Shown: in pieces, positions 1 through 9,261 of the stretch | Layout: every line of letters starts with the position of its first letter | Numbering within the stretch: position 1 is the stretch's first letter | From: Phaeoceros laevis | Lineage: Eukaryota; Anthocerotophyta; Anthocerotopsida; Notothyladales | Direction of reading: 5' to 3' | Length of the DNA stretch: 36,993 nt | Assembly: GCA_049999765.1 (NCBI GenBank) | Contig: JBNGIQ010007859.1 | Span: forward strand, 1 to 36,993 | Notes under the pieces: model-generated | What the model saw: only the letters and a program-made list of their open reading frames with translations | Told to the model about the DNA's origin: nothing | The model's database searches: none | Made by a program: the position numbers and the translations under genes

Positions 1-1030
1 ACCTGCATGACTTGTTCTTGTTCTCATAGTTGGAAGAATATGCAAGATACAATTTCGGAGTGAGGTTATTTGATTCTTTAAGTCGTAAGTAGCACTAGCA
101 TGTTTTTAACTTCTTTCCACAGCTCAATTTCAACTACTTTCACATTTCGTAATATCAACAATTTTCACATTTCGTAATAAGCCAGGTGTTAGTGCTTCCT
201 CCTTTTACCGTTTTGACATTTCCCCTATTCCAAGCTTGCCCACCTTGGGCTTCACCACTTCACGAGGTAATTTCCACCAATATGCTAAAGACTAGGAAGT
301 TGATGTAGCTCTGGTTACTTTCTTTTCCAAAGCACTATGGGATATATATGTGCTCCCACTTCTTGTTTAGAATGGTGTACCTCTTGTATATATGTTATCT
401 AAAATTTAGCTCACAATTATGCAAAGTGAAGTAGAACAGTTGTAAAGTTGGACAGTCTTCCTAAGCTGCCTGCCATGTAAAGCCGCTCTCGTACATCAGG
501 TTTTGGTCGAGTTTCAGAAAGCTTTCAGAAAAGAAGATGCTGAAATTAGATGGGTAGCTGGGTTGGAAACAATGTTGTTGGCTCTTCGCTGAATGTCAAC
601 AAGAGTACTCTTGACTAGTCATGGGGATATAGCGGGGATCACGGTGTCTTCAAAGTCTTGTTGAGCTGGATCGTGAGTGTGGCGCTGCATATGTACATGT
701 GCTCATGGCCAAGATGTACGCAGGTGCAGATAGGTGGGCGGATGTAGATAGAATCGGAAGGTTGAGAAAGCTCGCAAGCATTGAGGTGAAGAACACTACT
801 AGAAGGGGGGGGGGGGGTCCGGTAACAGAGTATCGGTAAATAATTGGTATGGCGACCCCCCACGGTAACCCGGGTCCGGTCGGGGAGTTCGCTGGATACC
901 AAACTAGTTACGGTTTTTTGATCTACCGAATTTTATTTTGGTATCCCATTAACCCGAGTTGAACTAAAGGTTATAACCTGGTTCCATTGCTAGACAGGGG
1001 TTACCCGTCCAACCGCCGCGCGCGCGGCAA
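1..1030. other. Intergenic, no gene recognised
   Basis: I see no supportable gene here; all reading frames are short and unrelated to any family I recognise. The first 600 bases look AT-rich. A run of 13 G lies at 805-817. The last part becomes GC-rich, with a CGCG-rich stretch near 1014-1026 just before the DYW-like coding remnant. Confidence 0.5.
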
Positions 1031-1400
1031 GTGCGGTTCTCACCAAACCGCGCAGTTGCAAGCAGGTGCAGCCATTTGTTGTCGGGGAAGGAAGGGGTGA
1101 CCTTTCATGCAAGGTTCGGAGCACAGATGAACGTTTGAAGCAGGAAAGGAACCACGTGCCACACACCAAGCAGCTAGTGTTGAAGCCATTGTCTGAGAGG
1201 GAGAAGGAAGATGAACTGTGTAGGCTCAGTGACACTCTGCTGGTAACGAAAAGCCTGCGGATGTGCGGAGACTGCGCATGCCACTCTTCCACCGAGAACC
1301 GAGATTATGTGAAGGGTTGAAAGGAGGGACATCGTTGTAAGGGACGCATACAGTGCGTATCGATTCGAGGCTGGTCATGTAGCTGTAAGGGTTGACTTTG
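1030..1400 (+). pseudogene. Degenerate DYW domain of a PPR protein (fragment)
   Basis: The + strand encodes a decayed DYW (cytidine-deaminase-like) C-terminal domain of a plant PPR editing factor. Recognisable blocks in order are PFVVGE (about 1069), HVPHTKQLVL, SEREKEDELC, SLRMCGDC (about 1250), then, after a TGA at 1318-1320 and a frame change, RRDIVVRDA and YRFEAG. In intact DYW domains the block after the K/E-rich part is HSEKLAIAFGL followed by TPPGTPLR. Here it is LSDTLLVTK, so the zinc/catalytic HxE is gone and roughly 15 residues are deleted. The terminal CSCGDYW is not recognisable. It has no start codon of its own. The PPR repeats that should precede it lie on the opposite strand (1645-2866). 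Almost certainly non-functional; the family call is from motif recognition. Confidence 0.72.
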
Positions 1401-1516
1401 AGCGAGAGAAAAATTGCCAACTGATGCAGTTCCACCACATCCATTGTCTGAGCCATCTTGACACCACAGATCTAAAGGCTGAAATGGTTTGCTGGCAGGT
1501 TTGCCCAGATCCTCGA

Positions 1517-1633
1517 CTGCCTATTTTACTCTACAGCACCAGCACGTGTCCTACTACTATTGTAGTAGGACACGTGCTGGTGCTGTATGTCGAGTAAGAT
1601 ACACGTGCTGGTGCTGTAGAGTAAAATAGGCAG
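1517..1633. repeat. Foldback (inverted) repeat with a duplicated right arm
   Basis: The left arm, 1517-1559, reads CTGCCTATTTTACTCTACAG and continues through CACCAGCACGTGTCC. Its reverse complement follows at once. An inner right arm (about 1562-1587) begins TAGTAGGACACGTGC. After a 14-base spacer, an outer right arm (about 1602-1633) ends GAGTAAAATAGGCAG and pairs with the outer part of the left arm. The segment CACGTGCTGGTGCTGTA is thus present twice on the right side, about 31 bp apart. RNA or single-stranded DNA from here could form two alternative hairpins. It sits exactly between the PPR remnant and the inverted DYW remnant. Confidence 0.9.
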
Positions 1634-1644
1634 GTTATGAACTG

Positions 1645-2866
1645 TTTTCGCAGGCTGTACAGACCTTCCTCGTAATTCTGTAAGGTTGCTGCATGATCTC
1701 CTTCTCGGGCATAACCAGCAAGTACTGCATGCAGTCCAGGAAATCACATTCGGCTCCGGCAAAGCCTCAAACACAGTTTGGGCATCCACCATGCTTGAAC
1801 ATCGCCCATATGCATGCATCAGTGTGCTTGACACAAGATTGGTGGCAGTAGGTACATGAGAGTGATGGATCTGCATGCAAACGTCCAACTTGAAACCGCT
1901 TGAATTGCCCTGAGGCTCCCTATCTCTAGAGACGTCACCTTAGTGGCTCGCCCATCCTCAGCATCTTCTTCCTGTCCTGCAAGGCTGCCATAAGCTTGAA
2001 ACAGACTGACAAAAGTCCATGCATCAGGGCTTACACCTTCTTCCTGCATTTTTGCATCGAGGTGCAAAGCACAATGTGCCTCACCCTGCTCATGATCAGC
2101 ATATGCTGTGAGCATTGCATTCCAGGCAACCACATCAGGATGAGACAATCCAACAAATATATGTACACTTTCCGCATCTAGAATGCATATGCTTCCACAC
2201 TTGCCATAAATAGCAACAAGTGCACTACCCACAAACACGTCTGATACCAAGCCTCTGCTTTGAGTATCAGCTTGTATTGCCTTGCCCATTTCCAAGGATT
2301 GTAATTTGGTACGGTGTCCCTCGGCAACAGCATCTTCCATGTGAGCAAGCATGTCACATGCTTGGAAAACAGTGACAAAGGTGCGGACATCGGGACTAGC
2401 ACCTTCTTCCAGCATTTCGTAGTACAGCTGTAAAACTGTCTGTGCCTGGCCCTGCTCTGCGTGTGCTGTGAGCATTGCATTCCATGACACAACATCTAGC
2501 TTGGACAAACCGTCAAACACATTCTGTGCATCCACGATGCTCCCGCACTTGCCATACATGCTAACCAGCGTGTTACCAACAAAAACATCTGAGTCATAGC
2601 CCTTCATTTTGGCATTAATATGTATTGCCTTTCCCTTCTCCGGAGACTTCAGTTTGGCGTATCTCACCTCCAGAACTTCTTCCTTTTCTGCAAGAACGCA
2701 ACATGCTCCAGATGAGGACTGTCACAAATGTCCAGACATCTGGACTCACACCCTCCTCAAGCATTTGTCCATACAGGTGCAAAGCCTCCTCCGCTGGGCC
2801 CTGCTCAGCATATGCCGAAAGCATTGGATTCCATGACACCAAATTTCGTATAGCCAAGCTCGACAA
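1645..2866 (-). pseudogene. PPR (PLS-type) repeat protein, frameshifted remnant
   Basis: Reading leftward from 2866, the minus strand encodes several plant pentatricopeptide repeats. They appear as NLVSWNPMLSAYAEQG, DVFVGNTLVSMYGKCGSIVD, DVVSWNAMLTAHAEQG, a second DVFVGSALVAIYGKCGS, DVVAWNAMLTAYAD, NLVSSTLMHAYGRC and NVISWT, with LEKGKAIH-like linkers between repeats. PPR proteins of this class bind organellar RNA for editing or processing. The frame breaks at least three times: near 2710 (one base extra before the ACCVLAEKEE linker), near 1880, and near 1735, where the PPR pattern LAGYAREGDHAATLQ continues in another frame. There is no N-terminal transit region, and similarity stops at the foldback repeat. 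The missing DYW domain is on the other strand at 1030-1400. Pseudogene status is well supported. Confidence 0.85.
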
Positions 2867-2869
2867 AAA

Positions 2870-3565
2870 AGAAACCGCTACTGCAATCTCGGGTCATACA
2901 TAGCGCAGAAGGGTTTTAAACAACCGAGAAGATCCGCCGCGCTAATCAGCTCACAAGCTTAATGCTTGCACATCTTCCATACGCACTAATCAGCTAGCGC
3001 TGCACAATTTGAAGTTGCCGTAGCCTCTATATTATGAGCGTTTTAATATATTATTATTATATTAATTAACATTCTCCGGAGTCCGGACCCCTCAAGGCAA
3101 CAAGGCAATCACTTGGGGTGAAGGTGAAGAACCTATGGTGGATGTCTTGCCAAAAGGAATTGTTCAACAAGCAACTTGAAATGATATAGATCGATCATGA
3201 TGATGAATAATATCCTCGATCATAAACTTGTAGCTCAACTTCAAATTGTGCAGCTCCCAGTGAGAACCGTGCTTCAATCCTTCACCGATACTTTGTATGA
3301 GATGCGTATGCATCCGAGGTCTCTAGCGCTAGCCTGGCACAATTGCAAGCTCCTTGGCTGAGGAGCCTCTCGAGAGCTCGACGTACTGCCAATGCAAGAG
3401 GAAAACCGTACGCGTGCAGAGTCTGCAGACACATCCACGGCCACCGACTTCTAATTTTGCCCACCGAGAGACCTACAGGTACATGCATCTCAGTGGGCCG
3501 CCGTCTCGGTGCCTCGGCTGGCTATACAGAGGCGCCTGGGACGAGACACTGCCCCACTTCTGACC
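2870..3565. other. Intergenic; upstream region of the GH9 pseudogene
   Basis: No gene is recognisable. A short very AT-rich patch (TTATTATTATATTAATTAAC) lies at about 3050-3070. The last 250 bases become GC-richer, with overlapping short frames that match no family I know. They probably include the former promoter and 5' leader of the endoglucanase copy starting at 3566. Confidence 0.5.
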
Positions 3566-6040
3566 ATGTCGACCACGAGCTGCCGCCTTTCCTGCCTCCT
3601 CCTTTCTCTGCTCCTCTGCTCTGCGGTAGCGGCGCTGCCGGCTCATCTGGATGAGCATGAGTCTGCTCACGGCCACGCCGCCGCAGCTGTGAATGCCTCA
3701 CAGCAGCTAGGCCACGCGTACGCCCAGCCGCTGGGTGCTAGCTACCTGCACAGAGCCCTCACCAGCTCGCTTCTGTTCTACGAGGGCCAGCGATCTGGCA
3801 AGCTTCCAGTGCAGCAGCGAGCGAGATGGAGGGCCGACTCCGGTCTCACAGACGGCCGCACCGCAGGGGTAAGCTTGCTAGCGCTGTAGCGGAACGGTCG
3901 ATCCCACATTCCTTCCGTTTGATCAGTCTGCTGATGTCCGATGTAGCTGTAGCCCGTGAAGCGTGTCTTCAGAGGTGCCAATCCAGAAGTTTTTGTTGCT
4001 CCAACGCTGCAGTCGTCTTATGTCTTACTGGAGCTGCTTGACCGAGAAGGCCTCTTGATCTTGTGAACTTGTGTGCATGTGCTGTGATTTGCAAGCAGCT
4101 GGATTTGACTGGAGGCTATTACGATGCCGGCGACAACGTCAAGTTCGTCTGAACCACCGCACATACCGTCACCATGCTCTCCTGGAGCGTCATCGAATAC
4201 GGCAGGCAGCTCACTGCCGCTGGGGAGTACAGGCACGCCGTGGACGCCATCGAATGGGGCTCCTCCTTCCTGCTCAAAGCAGCGGTTGCGCCAACCCGAC
4301 TCGTCACGCAGGTGAGCATCCTTTGCGTATGTCGAGCTTCTTCTTCACCTTGCATGATCCGAGTCTCCACATGTAGCAGATGGCACCCAGTGAGCTAGGT
4401 TTAATTAAATCGAGATGTTGGAACGCCGGATCTGATGATGATCGATGGTGCAGGTTGGGGATGGCAATAGCGACCACGCCTGCTGGGAGAGGCCAGAGGA
4501 CATGGACACGCCGCGGTCGGTGCTGCAAATCAGTGAGAGCTCTCCTGGCTCCGAATTGGCGGCAGACACTGCTGCTGCTCTCGCTGCTGCTTCTATTGTC
4601 TTCAGGCACTTCAATCCTCGGTATTCTGCGCGCCTTCTCCGGGTTGCGAAGCAGGTGAGTTTTGTGCGATAAGTAAGCAGTCTCAAGAGTTCATGTGTTG
4701 TTAATTTATTTGGATGCAGATGTAAACACATTTGGCGAGCAGCACCGTGGCTCCTACCAAGGATCCTGCCCGTTCTACTGCTCCTTCTCGGGTTACAATG
4801 TAAGTTTCTGCCCTTCAGCACTCAGCACTCGGAATTAAAATCGGTAATTTGAGTGGTTGATGTTGCTTGGCTGAGTGTCTCTTAATTCTTAATGTCGACT
4901 GGTGTTGGAAATCATTAGGATGAGCTTCTTTGGGGTGCGGCATGGTTGTACAAGGCAACGGCACTTCCTGCGTACTTGAATTTTGTAATCAAAAACACTG
5001 GATTGAGTGCATATGCAACTGAATTCAATTGGGATAACAAGTTTGCAGGTGTTCAAGTTCTACTTTCTCAGGTTTGTGATTCTTACATTGGTTTTGCCAA
5101 TCTTGTAAGTGCAATTCACAACATTCTGACATCAGGGCTTCTACATATACATATTTGACTAATCAAATTTTGTGATGTGGCCTTCCTTTCATGAATTCTT
5201 CAAAGGGCGTGGTTCCTTGTCGCAGTGCAATGACCAAGCTAAAGCTTTTGTATGCTCTATGCTTTCCTCCTTCAAAACTCCAGGTACACTCATCTACTCT
5301 TTAGAATCTACCAATTCGGTGAAGGTTGTTACAATATGCAAGCTCTTATAGATCCAGAAGTTTGTCACAATGTCAAAAATAATTTGTTGCTTGCTGCCAG
5401 TATCTTGTTTCCAACATATGCAATATTGATGCTCCTATGTTGCATGAGGACTCCTATTCATTCGGGATCAATATAACTTGCAGTACGTCATAGGAGCATC
5501 GTTCCTCACAGCAGTTTATGTAGACCATCTTGGCCAGAGGTCTTTAACATGTGGTGGGAAAACATATCATGCAAGTGACTTGGTTACTTTTTCCAACTCT
5601 CAGGTACTTCTTTTCATTCATGACTCGCTTATTATTAGCTATGTTTGATGAAATTTCGGCTGAAAGTACAACATGGTATGTGTGACAAGAATTGATCTCT
5701 TTGTGGTGTTCTGTGCATCCAGGTTAATTACATCTTGGGCAACAACCCGCATAAGTTTTCATATATGGTTGGTTATGGTCGTAATTTTCCGCAACAGTTA
5801 CACCACAAGGGAGCATCTATAACATCTAAAAAAGACTTGCCTTGAAAGGTAGGTTGCAGCCAAGGCTATAGTCAATTTTTCAACAAGGATTCACCGAATC
5901 CCAACATCCACATTGGAGCTATTGTGGAGGGTCCTGACCATAATGATCAGTACAACGACAAGAGAAACAACTTCAATCAGAATGAGACTGCTATTTACAT
6001 CAATGCTCCATTTGTTGGATTGTTAGCTCGTTTTCTTTAG
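3566..6040 (+). pseudogene. GH9 endo-1,4-beta-glucanase, multi-exon pseudogene
   Basis: This is a plant glycosyl hydrolase family 9 cellulase, a secreted enzyme that trims beta-1,4-glucans in cell walls. Exons inferred from GT-AG borders are 3566-3867 (signal peptide [19 protein letters not shown], then [13 protein letters not shown]), 4099-4311 (GGYYDAGDNVKF with the catalytic Asp pair, then VTMLSWSVIEYG), 4454-4654 ([20 protein letters not shown]), 4720-4799 (RGSYQGSCPFYCS), 4919-5071 ([27 protein letters not shown]), about 5226-5283, 5449-5603 (LQYVIGASFL) and 5723-6040 ([35 protein letters not shown]). Lesions: TGA at 4150-4152 where GLPMAF is expected, TGA at 5843-5845 in the last exon, and exon 4720-4799 out of phase by two bases with its neighbours. 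Part of the segment before 5226 lacks a usable acceptor. Because introns are kept, it is a decayed duplicate, not a retrocopy. Readable protein ends at TAG 6038-6040. Confidence 0.88.
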
Positions 6041-6330
6041 GCACACGAGAAGGCACTCTTACTGGAGCACATTAAAGCTTGAATGCTCATTTTGATATTC
6101 TTTGACAATGCTCTTCATTTTGAAGAATCTACAAGTAAGCAATGGTGGTCCTTGATGTTCAACTTGAATTTATTCTATCTATGTGCTGATTAGTTCAATA
6201 ATTCTAATTCATATATAGATTCTTCTTCTTTCCTTCCAAAGTTCCAAACAACTCGACTCTTCTCAAGAAGATGCTATTTAGTTGGTTTCTAGAAAAGTAT
6301 TCTATTTTTTCGGAACTTTAGATCCTAAAA
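6041..6330. other. GH9 3' flank, also a member of a diverged local repeat
   Basis: This AT-rich stretch follows the endoglucanase stop. Bases about 6120-6310 (AGCAATGGTGG, TTCAATAATTCTAATTCAT, AAGAAGATGCTA, GAACTTTAGAT) recur in the same order at about 7300-7560. It is therefore duplicated sequence, not simply a 3' UTR. Confidence 0.5.
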
Positions 6331-6334
6331 ATCT

Positions 6335-6590
6335 ATTTTTTAGCTTCCCATAGCCGTGCCCCTAACCTGTTGGTAAATTTTTCCTTCGAACTCCAAAAAG
6401 TGTTGTCGAAGTACCAAGTCGGCAGCGTCCACAATAAATCCTTTCAAGTAAACATGAAATCGTCCATAATCCCTTAGTCGTTGTTGAAGTGCTTGAAGAC
6501 CTGCAGTGCGTCCAAAGGGATGCTTGGGTAGAGAGGCTCCACATCAAAGGAGAATAAAAGCGCATCAGGGGGAACTTTAGATCTAGACAT
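6335..6590 (-). mobile_element. Penelope-like element reverse transcriptase fragment
   Basis: Read leftward from about 6590, the minus strand gives DALLFSFDVEPLYPSIP, a catalytic-Asp motif of the FSFDV.SLY..IP type. After a one-base frameshift near 6475 come RDYGRFHVYLKGFIVDAADL, FEGKIYQQV and RGTAMGS. The sequence Y.Q..GTAMG is the hallmark of Penelope-like element reverse transcriptases, which are related to telomerase. Only the middle of the RT is present. Similarity ends right after GTAMGS, so the YxDD motif, the thumb and the GIY-YIG endonuclease are absent, and the frameshift removes coding capacity. It is a dead fragment. Family assignment rests on these motifs; a group of LINE-like RTs is less likely. 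Confidence 0.75.
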
Positions 6591-6599
6591 GGCCAAGAT

Positions 6600-7295
6600 C
6601 CGACAGTGGCTACCCCTCTAGATGCCGATGGCGGCAAGGAAGATTGCAAAGGGCCTGGAGTAACCCACCGCCGGGAGAGGAAGAACCAAACGAGAGTTAA
6701 TATAGCATCATACGTGGCATGTTGAGTGGTACTAGGGAGTTAAGTGCATGTTAGCATTAGAGCTCGAAGAAGAGACCGTGGTCTTCCTGAAGCTGCAAGT
6801 GAACCATGCTTACCTATGGACACTGACGACGGAGAAGGCGGAGGATGATCTGGACTCAATTTCAAGGATTGCCCGACTTTGCCATTGTAGATCCATTAGG
6901 TAGAATAGATTTTTTTACATTTTTTTGTGAGATGTACCTGAATTTAGCGGCATTACACGGTGTATTAGTTTTATGCAATTTTATAACTTTTAACTTGTTT
7001 GAAGAGTTACTTTATTCATGACCCTTTCAACTCTGTCAAACCATTTAGGGGTCTTACCTTTTAGATTCATTTTTGCTGGTCATGACTTGTAAATTGTTTA
7101 AATCCGTTCATTACCTTTTTGCCGGAAGATAATTCGGTCAATTTTAAAAAATATATTATTTTGTAAAAAAAAACATGGGCAGAAAGCTCTTGTAAAAAGG
7201 CTTGCATCCAACAACTTGTGGCTTACCCTATCACAAAGAAAAAATTGCCTGACTTGCATTACCTTTTTGACAAACCAGTCAAATTCCATCTCTTC
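6600..7295. other. AT-rich intergenic, no gene recognised
   Basis: No coding or RNA gene is supported. The region is AT-rich, with poly-A/T runs such as the run at 7166-7174. The minus-strand frame at 7098-7289 shows no family features. Confidence 0.45.
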
Positions 7296-7299
7296 TTTG

Positions 7300-7790
7300 A
7301 AGAACTAAGCAAATAAAGCAATGGTGGAAGAGACTCTCTCCATGTTGCATGTATGTATTGTATTTATAATGTTTAGAGGGTATTACATTATTAACTACAC
7401 ATGTTCAATTCATTGAATTCCATTCCATGTACTCCGTGGTTCAATAATTTTAATTCATTCATTCTTCCTTGTACCAATAAAGTGGTCCAGGAGACTCTTC
7501 TAAAGAAGATGCTACTAAGTCCCTCTCTAGGAATCTATTCTATATCTTAGAAACTTTAGACATGGCCAAGATGATGGCCAAGATGAGATGTGATTCTAAA
7601 GAAGATGCTAGTAAGTCCCTTTCTAGGAATCATTCTATGTTTTAGAAACTTTAGACATGGCCAAGATGATGGCCAAGATGAGATGTGAGCTTAGATCTTC
7701 ACTGCTATCTTGTGCCAAGTGCCTAGACTTTATGGACTTCAGCTAGGAGGAGCAAAGTGCCTAGACTTTATATGGACTTCAGATCGGAGT
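7300..7790. repeat. Diverged tandem duplications (about 95 bp and about 37 bp units)
   Basis: Two adjacent copies of an about 95-bp unit run from about 7498 to 7688. Each begins TCTAAAGAAGATGCTA and ends GGCCAAGATGATGGCCAAGA plus TGAGATGTGA, and each also holds an internal ATGGCCAAG doublet. A more distant copy lies at about 6260-6310. Immediately downstream, AAGTGCCTAGACTTTATGGA and AAGTGCCTAGACTTTATATG form a shorter tandem pair at about 7718-7785. No coding frame is preserved across copies. Confidence 0.8.
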
Positions 7791-9261
7791 CGATGGTGGA
7801 CGATCAGGTCAGAGTAGATAGAACGATGAAGGTAAACTTAGATGCACCCAACGTGCTTGGTGGAACGAAAGCCGAAAATAGAGGCACCCCTTTTACCACG
7901 ACATGTGAAAAGGGAAAACGGAAAGGGACGGAAAAGTGCCCTGTCAGTGTTGACGCGTCTGGCGGGGCTTTTAGAGCATGGCAAATGGCGACCCGGGAGT
8001 CGTCACCGTGTCAGGCCCCCATATGCTCGTTTTGACTCTTCGGGTCCTGCCCCCCAGCTGTCTCAAACTCAACTCCTCTTGCTGGCTAGCCCCCCTTGCT
8101 AGCCTGGCCACGCCAGGCAGGCACAAGTCGTTTTTCTAGTTGTACGTCCTCTGAGGCGTTTCATCACGCGGCACGCCCTCGATCACGCTCCCAAATCCGC
8201 CCCTGATCCTTCCTTATTAATGACCGTCACAGCGCGTAGGTGAGGGGGCCGGCTTCTGCGCAGGGCCGTGCACACCCGGATCAAGCCGCGGCTTGTTAAC
8301 CTTGGCCATTCATCCATTTCATTCGAGGATGATAAATGAACGAGGGCTGTGCCACGGCCCACGGCCCCGGGCGGGATTTACACTTAGAGAGAGATGCCAT
8401 GGCTAAATCAGAAGGGGCAATGGCCGCACTTGGCTGCACCTATTGGCTTCATGATTGTTTGCGAGGAGTGCACAGCCTGCCAGCTGCCATCTGCACAGGT
8501 GCCTGCCGCAGCCAGGCATAGCTAGACTAGATCTATCTAGCTATAGCTGGCTAGATTGACGCTTTCACACTGTCTCTTCTTCCCTTACCGCTCAGCCGTT
8601 TCTCCTACTGCTGCCACTTCGTCCTGAATCATCCATCCCCCAGCTATCTCCTCAGCCCAGCCTTCTCTCTCCTCATTGAATGATGGATGCATGATCAGCC
8701 AGCAGTCCTTAGAGGACGGTAGTGCTTATCCAGCCTGGTCTGCTGTGATAGAGGGACTCTTCTCTGATGACCTGCTAGCTGCACCCTGTGGCAGAAAGTA
8801 GGAGGGAGGGAGGGAAGGAAGGAGGTACAATTCCCGCATGTTAACGTTGCTGGCAGGGCATGTTCAGGGAATTTTCCTGGCCTCCTCCTCCTCTCGGTTT
8901 CACGTCCCACCCAGTTTCTACTGTTGCGGGGCTTCCGGCACCGGCCGGGCTTGACTTTGTTCGTGCTTGGCGCGGTTCCCGACACCTCTGCTCTGTCAGC
9001 CATTTGCATCTGCGCAGGCCTGAGCTCTTTTGTCTCGGCGCCCTCTCTCGGTACATGCAGCACTGCCTATCTTCATCACTCAGCTTTACATGAGCCTCGG
9101 CTGTCGCTGAGCACTGCTGTTACGTCTGCCGGTACTGCTACTGTGGATTGGAAGGCGGAAGAGAGGGGGGAAGGAGGGAGTGTGTTCTCCGGCGCTGATG
9201 GGATTCGTGGGTGCCTGAAGCTTGCGCAGCAATTTTTTGGTGGGAGTGGAGGAGGACCAGG
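7790..9261. other. Upstream region of the aspartic protease gene
   Basis: About 1.45 kb without a recognisable gene. It is GC-richer than the preceding repeat. It contains a CTAG-rich patch at about 8520-8555, a purine tract GGAGGGAGGGAGGGAAGG near 8805-8825, and several overlapping short frames on both strands with no family resemblance. The 3' end probably carries the promoter and 5' leader of the protease. Confidence 0.45.

Noticed and set aside
3343-3654. + strand frame just upstream of the endoglucanase start
   Set aside because: It overlaps the signal-peptide exon in another frame and has no family resemblance.
4150-5845. TGA codons in the GH9 gene as selenocysteine or recoded or RNA-edited codons
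   Set aside because: Land plants lack selenocysteine insertion and stop removal by editing is organellar. The additional phase break also argues for a pseudogene.
9211-9261. 17 extra residues upstream of the protease ATG
   Set aside because: The frame begins at GTG; the first ATG at 9262 gives a normal start ahead of the hydrophobic segment.
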